From Patescibacteria group bacterium AH-259-L07 (GTDB lineage: Bacteria; Patescibacteriota; Patescibacteriia; UBA2591; UBA6264), in the NCBI GenBank assembly GCA_027718005.1, contig JALLOP010000081.1, positions 1-6,435 of the forward strand: a stretch of 6,435 nucleotides of DNA, read 5' to 3'. The notes beneath the pieces were generated by a model. That model had not been told where the DNA came from. It did not search any database and saw only the letters and a list, made by a program, of their open reading frames with translations. Made by a program: the position numbers and the translations under genes. Of this stretch, positions 3,971 to 6,435 are shown in pieces; position 1 is the stretch's first letter, and each line of letters begins with the position of its first letter.

Positions 3971-4981
3971 ATGAGTTTTAAAAATCACGACATTATATCA
4001 CCTGAAGATTTTCCTGAAGATAGGAAAATGGATTTGACATTGCGGCCTAAAACATTATCCGAATTTGTTGGCCAAGATAAATTAAAAGCAAATCTAGCTA
4101 TTTTTATTAAAGCAGCGCAACAAAGAGGCGAGGCGCTGGACCACGCCCTTTTCCATGGACTTCATGGTTTAGGAAAAACCACAATCTCTCATATTATTGC
4201 GCGTGAAATGGAAACTCCTATTCAAGTTACCTCTGGCCCTGCGTTAGAAAAAGTCGGGGATTTGGCTGCAATTTTAACTAGTTTAGAAGAAAATGGAATT
4301 TTGTTTATCGATGAACTTCATCGCATTAGAAGAGTTATAGAGGAAATCCTTTATCCGGCTATGGAAGAATATATGCTTGATGTGATTGTTGGCAGGGGGC
4401 CAAGTGCAAAAATTTTACGTCTTGATTTACCGCGTTTTACCTTGATTGGCGCAACCACGCGGCCCAGCTTGCTCTCACCCCCGCTTCGTGATCGCTTTGG
4501 GTTTACCCATCAGTTAGATTTTTATACGGTTGATGACATAGGAAAGATTATTAAGCGCTCGGCTGCTATTCTAAATATTGATATAGATGATGATGCGGCG
4601 ACCGAGATTGCCAAGCGTTCGCGTTTTACTCCGCGCGTTGCGAATCGTTTGTTAAAACGAGTGCGCGATTTTGTCCAAGTCAAGCGCCATAAAAGAGTTA
4701 CCAAAGATTTGGCGCAAAAAGCGTTAGAAATGTTAGAGATTGATAACGCAGGATTAAATCCATTGGATAGAAAAATAATTACTACTGTAATTGAAAAGTT
4801 TTCTGGCGGACCCGTAGGGGTTAAAACCTTAGCGGTTGCCGTAGGCGAAGGGTTAGATACCATTGAGGAGATGTATGAACCCTATTTAATTCAAGTTGGA
4901 TTTTTAAATAGAACGCCGCGCGGTCGCACGGCCACCCAACGCGCATATAAACATTTAGGACACCAAAAGGGATTTTTCTAG
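3971..4981 (+). CDS. ruvB: Holliday-junction branch-migration ATPase RuvB
   Basis: RuvB is the hexameric AAA+ motor that, with RuvA, drives branch migration of Holliday junctions in recombinational repair. The 336 aa are the usual length and all blocks are in order. The family N-terminal motif LRPKTLSEFVGQ is at about 24-35. Walker A is GLHGLGKTT (63-71) and Walker B is LFIDELHR (111-118). Sensor 1 is LIGATTR (158-164), and LRDRFG (172-177) holds the arginine finger. The C-terminal winged helix includes NPLDRKII and TPRGRTATQRAYKHLG. The Walker A loop has LH where RuvB normally has PP, but the GxxGxGKT core is intact. ATG 3971 gives the family N-terminus; ATG 4028 would remove part of it. No SD precedes it, and the promoter position predicts a leaderless mRNA. 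ruvA and ruvC are not adjacent. Confidence 0.97.
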   Translation: MSFKNHDIISPEDFPEDRKMDLTLRPKTLSEFVGQDKLKANLAIFIKAAQQRGEALDHALFHGLHGLGKTTISHIIAREMETPIQVTSGPALEKVGDLAAILTSLEENGILFIDELHRIRRVIEEILYPAMEEYMLDVIVGRGPSAKILRLDLPRFTLIGATTRPSLLSPPLRDRFGFTHQLDFYTVDDIGKIIKRSAAILNIDIDDDAATEIAKRSRFTPRVANRLLKRVRDFVQVKRHKRVTKDLAQKALEMLEIDNAGLNPLDRKIITTVIEKFSGGPVGVKTLAVAVGEGLDTIEEMYEPYLIQVGFLNRTPRGRTATQRAYKHLGHQKGFF

Positions 4982-4984
4982 GTC

Positions 4985-5032
4985 ATTCTTCTTTGTCATT
5001 CGCGCGAAGCGCGGGATGACAAAGAAAGGAAT
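4985..5032. repeat. REP-like palindrome between ruvB and the protease gene
   Basis: A nearly perfect 48-bp inverted repeat begins 4 bases after the ruvB stop. The inner stem CGCGC-gaa-GCGCG is flanked by CTTTGTCAT (4991-4999) and ATGACAAAG (5016-5024), and then by ATTCTT and AA-GAAT. Small asymmetries are T5000 against GG and an extra AG near 5027. The core recalls the GTCATTC/GAATGAC palindromes dispersed in many bacterial genomes. No U-tract follows on either strand, so it is not a standard intrinsic terminator, though the RNA hairpin could protect the ruvB 3' end. Confidence 0.75.
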
Positions 5033-5058
5033 AACAAGAAAGAGCCGAGGAATCTCAT

Positions 5059-5064
5059 TATACT
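5059..5064 (+). promoter_or_regulatory. Possible -10 of the protease gene
   Basis: TATACT (5/6) ends seven bases before ATG 5071, so a start of transcription would fall on the ATG itself. No matching -35 is seen at 15-19 bp spacing, so support is weak. The alternative is read-through from ruvB. Confidence 0.3.
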
Positions 5065-5070
5065 TTGTGT

Positions 5071-6297
5071 ATGAAAACCGTATCGCAAAAAAAAGCAGTC
5101 ATTGCCATTATCCTTATTTTTATTATCGGCATTTTTATGGGAATAACCATAGAGAGAAATGTTATCCCTGCAAAATTTATTCCCGCACTGCGCATTTTCT
5201 CAATTCCAGAAGCTATTGATGCTGATTTTGATTATAATTTATTTTGGAAGGTTTGGTCATCAATTAAAGAAAAGCATGTGGCCCAGCCAGTGTCTGACGA
5301 AGATTTATTTTATGGTTCAATAAAAGGACTGGTACAAGGCCTTGATGATCCGTATTCAGTATTTTTAGAACCAGATTTGGCAAAAAAGTTTTTAGAGGAT
5401 ATTTCAGGAAGCTTTGAAGGCGTGGGTATTGAAATTGGCATTAAAGATAATCGCTTGACCGTGATTGCACCGCTTCCGTATACCCCTGCGTATCGTGCTG
5501 GACTTCGTGCCGGGGATAAAATTTTTGCCATTGATGAAAAAGACACCATAGGTATGAGTCTTGATGAAGTAGTTCATCTCATCCGCGGGCCGAAAGGGAC
5601 GCCGGTGACCTTAACCATTTGGCGCGACGGCGATAAAAGAACTCAAGATATTGAGATTATTCGCGATGTTATTGAGATTAAGACGGTATCATGGGAGCTT
5701 AAAGGTAATAATATTGCCTATATACAAGTATCACATTTTTCTGAAGAAACCTGGAAAGATTTTCAAGATATTGCCCACGTGGTATTGCGCGCCAACCCCA
5801 ATGGATTAATTATTGATTTACGCAACAACCCTGGTGGATTCTTAGATACGGCAGTAAATATGGCCGGATATTGGATCTCGAAAGATGTCGTAACCATATC
5901 TCGTGATGCGCAGGATAAAGAAGTTGAATACAAAAGTTCGGGCAGAGGGGACTTTAGCCACCTCGATACCATTGTGCTGGTTAATCAGGGATCTGCATCT
6001 GCATCAGAGATTTTAGCTGGTTCCTTGCAGGATTATAAAGAAGGGACGGTGTTAGGAGAACAGACCTTTGGTAAGGGTTCTGTTCAAGAGCTTGAATCAT
6101 ACCGCGATGGCTCAGCATTGAAGATAACGATTGCGCGGTGGTATACGCCCCTTGGTCGTTCAATTCATGATGAAGGCATAACACCAGATATTGAAGTTGA
6201 AATGACGTCTGAAGATTATGACCTTAAACGTGATCCGCAGATAGACCGTGCTTTAGAGATTTTGGGCGGCACCCCACCAACCGAGCCAATTGAATAA
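5071..6297 (+). CDS. Membrane-anchored S41-family C-terminal processing peptidase (Ctp) with PDZ domain
   Basis: This 408-aa protein starts MKTVSQKK, followed by one hydrophobic segment (about 8-26) that acts as anchor or signal, so the protease works outside the cytoplasm. A helical region with LVQGLDDPYSVFLEP (about 87-101) is the family N-terminal motif. A PDZ domain follows at about 113-195 (FEGVGIEIG, AGLRAGD). The S41 core has LRNNPGGFLDTA (250-261). The catalytic serine is S310 in GSASASE and the lysine is K335 in FGKGSVQ, 25 residues apart as in CtpA/CtpB, with Q339 completing the triad. Such proteases cut unfolded or tagged C-termini of envelope proteins. ATG 5071 is preferred over a TTG six bases upstream; there is no SD. 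The tail is short, ending in a TPPTEPIE stretch. The specific substrate is unknown. Confidence 0.95.
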   Translation: MKTVSQKKAVIAIILIFIIGIFMGITIERNVIPAKFIPALRIFSIPEAIDADFDYNLFWKVWSSIKEKHVAQPVSDEDLFYGSIKGLVQGLDDPYSVFLEPDLAKKFLEDISGSFEGVGIEIGIKDNRLTVIAPLPYTPAYRAGLRAGDKIFAIDEKDTIGMSLDEVVHLIRGPKGTPVTLTIWRDGDKRTQDIEIIRDVIEIKTVSWELKGNNIAYIQVSHFSEETWKDFQDIAHVVLRANPNGLIIDLRNNPGGFLDTAVNMAGYWISKDVVTISRDAQDKEVEYKSSGRGDFSHLDTIVLVNQGSASASEILAGSLQDYKEGTVLGEQTFGKGSVQELESYRDGSALKITIARWYTPLGRSIHDEGITPDIEVEMTSEDYDLKRDPQIDRALEILGGTPPTEPIE

Positions 6298-6299
6298 AA

Positions 6300-6324
6300 A
6301 TCTACGTGGTCCGACCGCGTAGAT
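6300..6324. terminator. Hairpin just after the protease gene
   Basis: ATCTACGTGG and CCGCGTAGAT pair over 10 bp (one G-T) around loop TCCGA, three bases after the TAA stop. A run of A precedes it, so on the minus strand the hairpin is followed by TTTTTA and would act as a terminator there. On the plus strand no U-tract follows, so it may instead stabilise the 3' end of the protease mRNA. Confidence 0.5.
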
Positions 6325-6328
6325 ACAT

Positions 6329-6357
6329 AATTTGGATACCTGGCGTCCAAATTTTAT
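6329..6357 (+). terminator. Weak intrinsic terminator candidate for the protease gene
   Basis: AATTTGGA (6329-6336) and TCCAAATT (6346-6353) form an 8-bp stem with a 9-base loop, running into TTTTATA on the plus strand. The stem is AT-rich and the U-tract short, so termination strength is doubtful. It is the second of two tandem hairpins. Confidence 0.4.
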
Positions 6358-6373
6358 AATTTGGCAATAAAAA

Positions 6374-6382
6374 TGTTATACT
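6374..6382 (+). promoter_or_regulatory. Probable extended -10 promoter for a gene beyond the window
   Basis: TGTTATACT is a TGn-extended -10 (TATACT, 5/6). The 17-bp position upstream (6354-6359, TTATAA) is a poor -35, which the TGn element could offset. A start is expected near 6389. It follows the hairpins that end the protease unit and precedes a structured leader. Confidence 0.5.
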
Positions 6383-6385
6383 TTA

Positions 6386-6425
6386 CAAACTTCAAGGTTC
6401 TGCGAAGCATGGTTCTTAAAGTTTG
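6386..6425 (+). other. Inverted repeat in a presumed 5' leader at the window end
   Basis: CAAACTT (6386-6392) pairs with AAGTTTG (6419-6425), and AAG with CTT inside it, for 10 pairs with one C/A mismatch. The apical part contains TGC-GAA-GCA. The structure starts at the expected transcription start near 6389. Two possible starts remain open to the window edge: ATG 6409, inside the hairpin, and ATG 6433, five bases after GGA. Which one is used cannot be decided here. Confidence 0.4.
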
Positions 6426-6435
6426 GATACAGATG

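Noticed and set aside
5065..5070. TTG start two codons before the protease ATG
   Set aside because: ATG 5071 gives a normal basic-then-hydrophobic N-terminus, and the TTG has no SD support.
1..6435. CRISPR array, insertion sequence, prophage or toxin-antitoxin module
   Set aside because: No regularly spaced repeats, transposase or integrase motifs, or paired small toxin/antitoxin genes were seen. The lone 83-aa gene has no partner.

Overview
The window is an AT-rich bacterial chromosome segment. It has two tRNA genes, one leftward cluster (minus strand, about 1-3878) and one rightward pair (plus strand, 3971-6297). The lineage suggested is Patescibacteria/CPR, probably Parcubacteria-like. 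The basis is the small conserved membrane protein at 3199-3441, the compact gene layout, the scarcity of Shine-Dalgarno (SD) sequences and the mixed CCA encoding of the tRNAs. This placement is a recognition-based inference, not proof. TGA is used as a stop (ccdA), so the recoded-TGA lineages (Absconditabacteria/Gracilibacteria) are unlikely.

Left part (minus strand, read from 3878 down to 1). An 83-aa protein of unknown function has a consensus sigma70 promoter, a good SD sequence and its own intrinsic terminator. Next come tRNA-Ile(UAU), an 80-aa two-helix membrane protein, tRNA-Ala(UGC) and a SAM-methyltransferase-like protein. These are followed by ccdA and a membrane-anchored TlpA/DipZ-type thioredoxin whose start overlaps the ccdA stop. 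Last are a small two-helix membrane protein and the first 36 codons of a heavy-metal-associated (HMA) domain protein that leaves the window. CcdA and the thioredoxin together look like a split DipZ: electrons pass from the cytoplasm through CcdA to an extracytoplasmic CxxC domain. The neighbouring HMA gene suggests a metal or thiol redox theme, but it has its own promoter, so the link is only suggestive.

Right part (plus strand). ruvB (Holliday-junction branch-migration motor) is followed by a 48-bp REP-like palindrome and a membrane-anchored S41 C-terminal processing protease with a PDZ domain. The last 138 bases hold two hairpins, a probable extended -10 promoter and a structured leader for a gene beyond the window.

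The most notable non-coding feature is 3911-3961. There the 83-aa gene and ruvB are divergently transcribed from two well-formed promoters whose -35 hexamers share the same DNA (TTGTCAA). The predicted ruvB start site lies only a few bases before its ATG, so its mRNA should be leaderless or nearly so. No CRISPR array, insertion sequence or phage gene was seen, and no clear undescribed multi-gene system. The best candidates for novelty are the 83-aa HU-like helical protein, the shared divergent promoter, the UAU-anticodon isoleucine tRNA and the split-DipZ/HMA neighbourhood.
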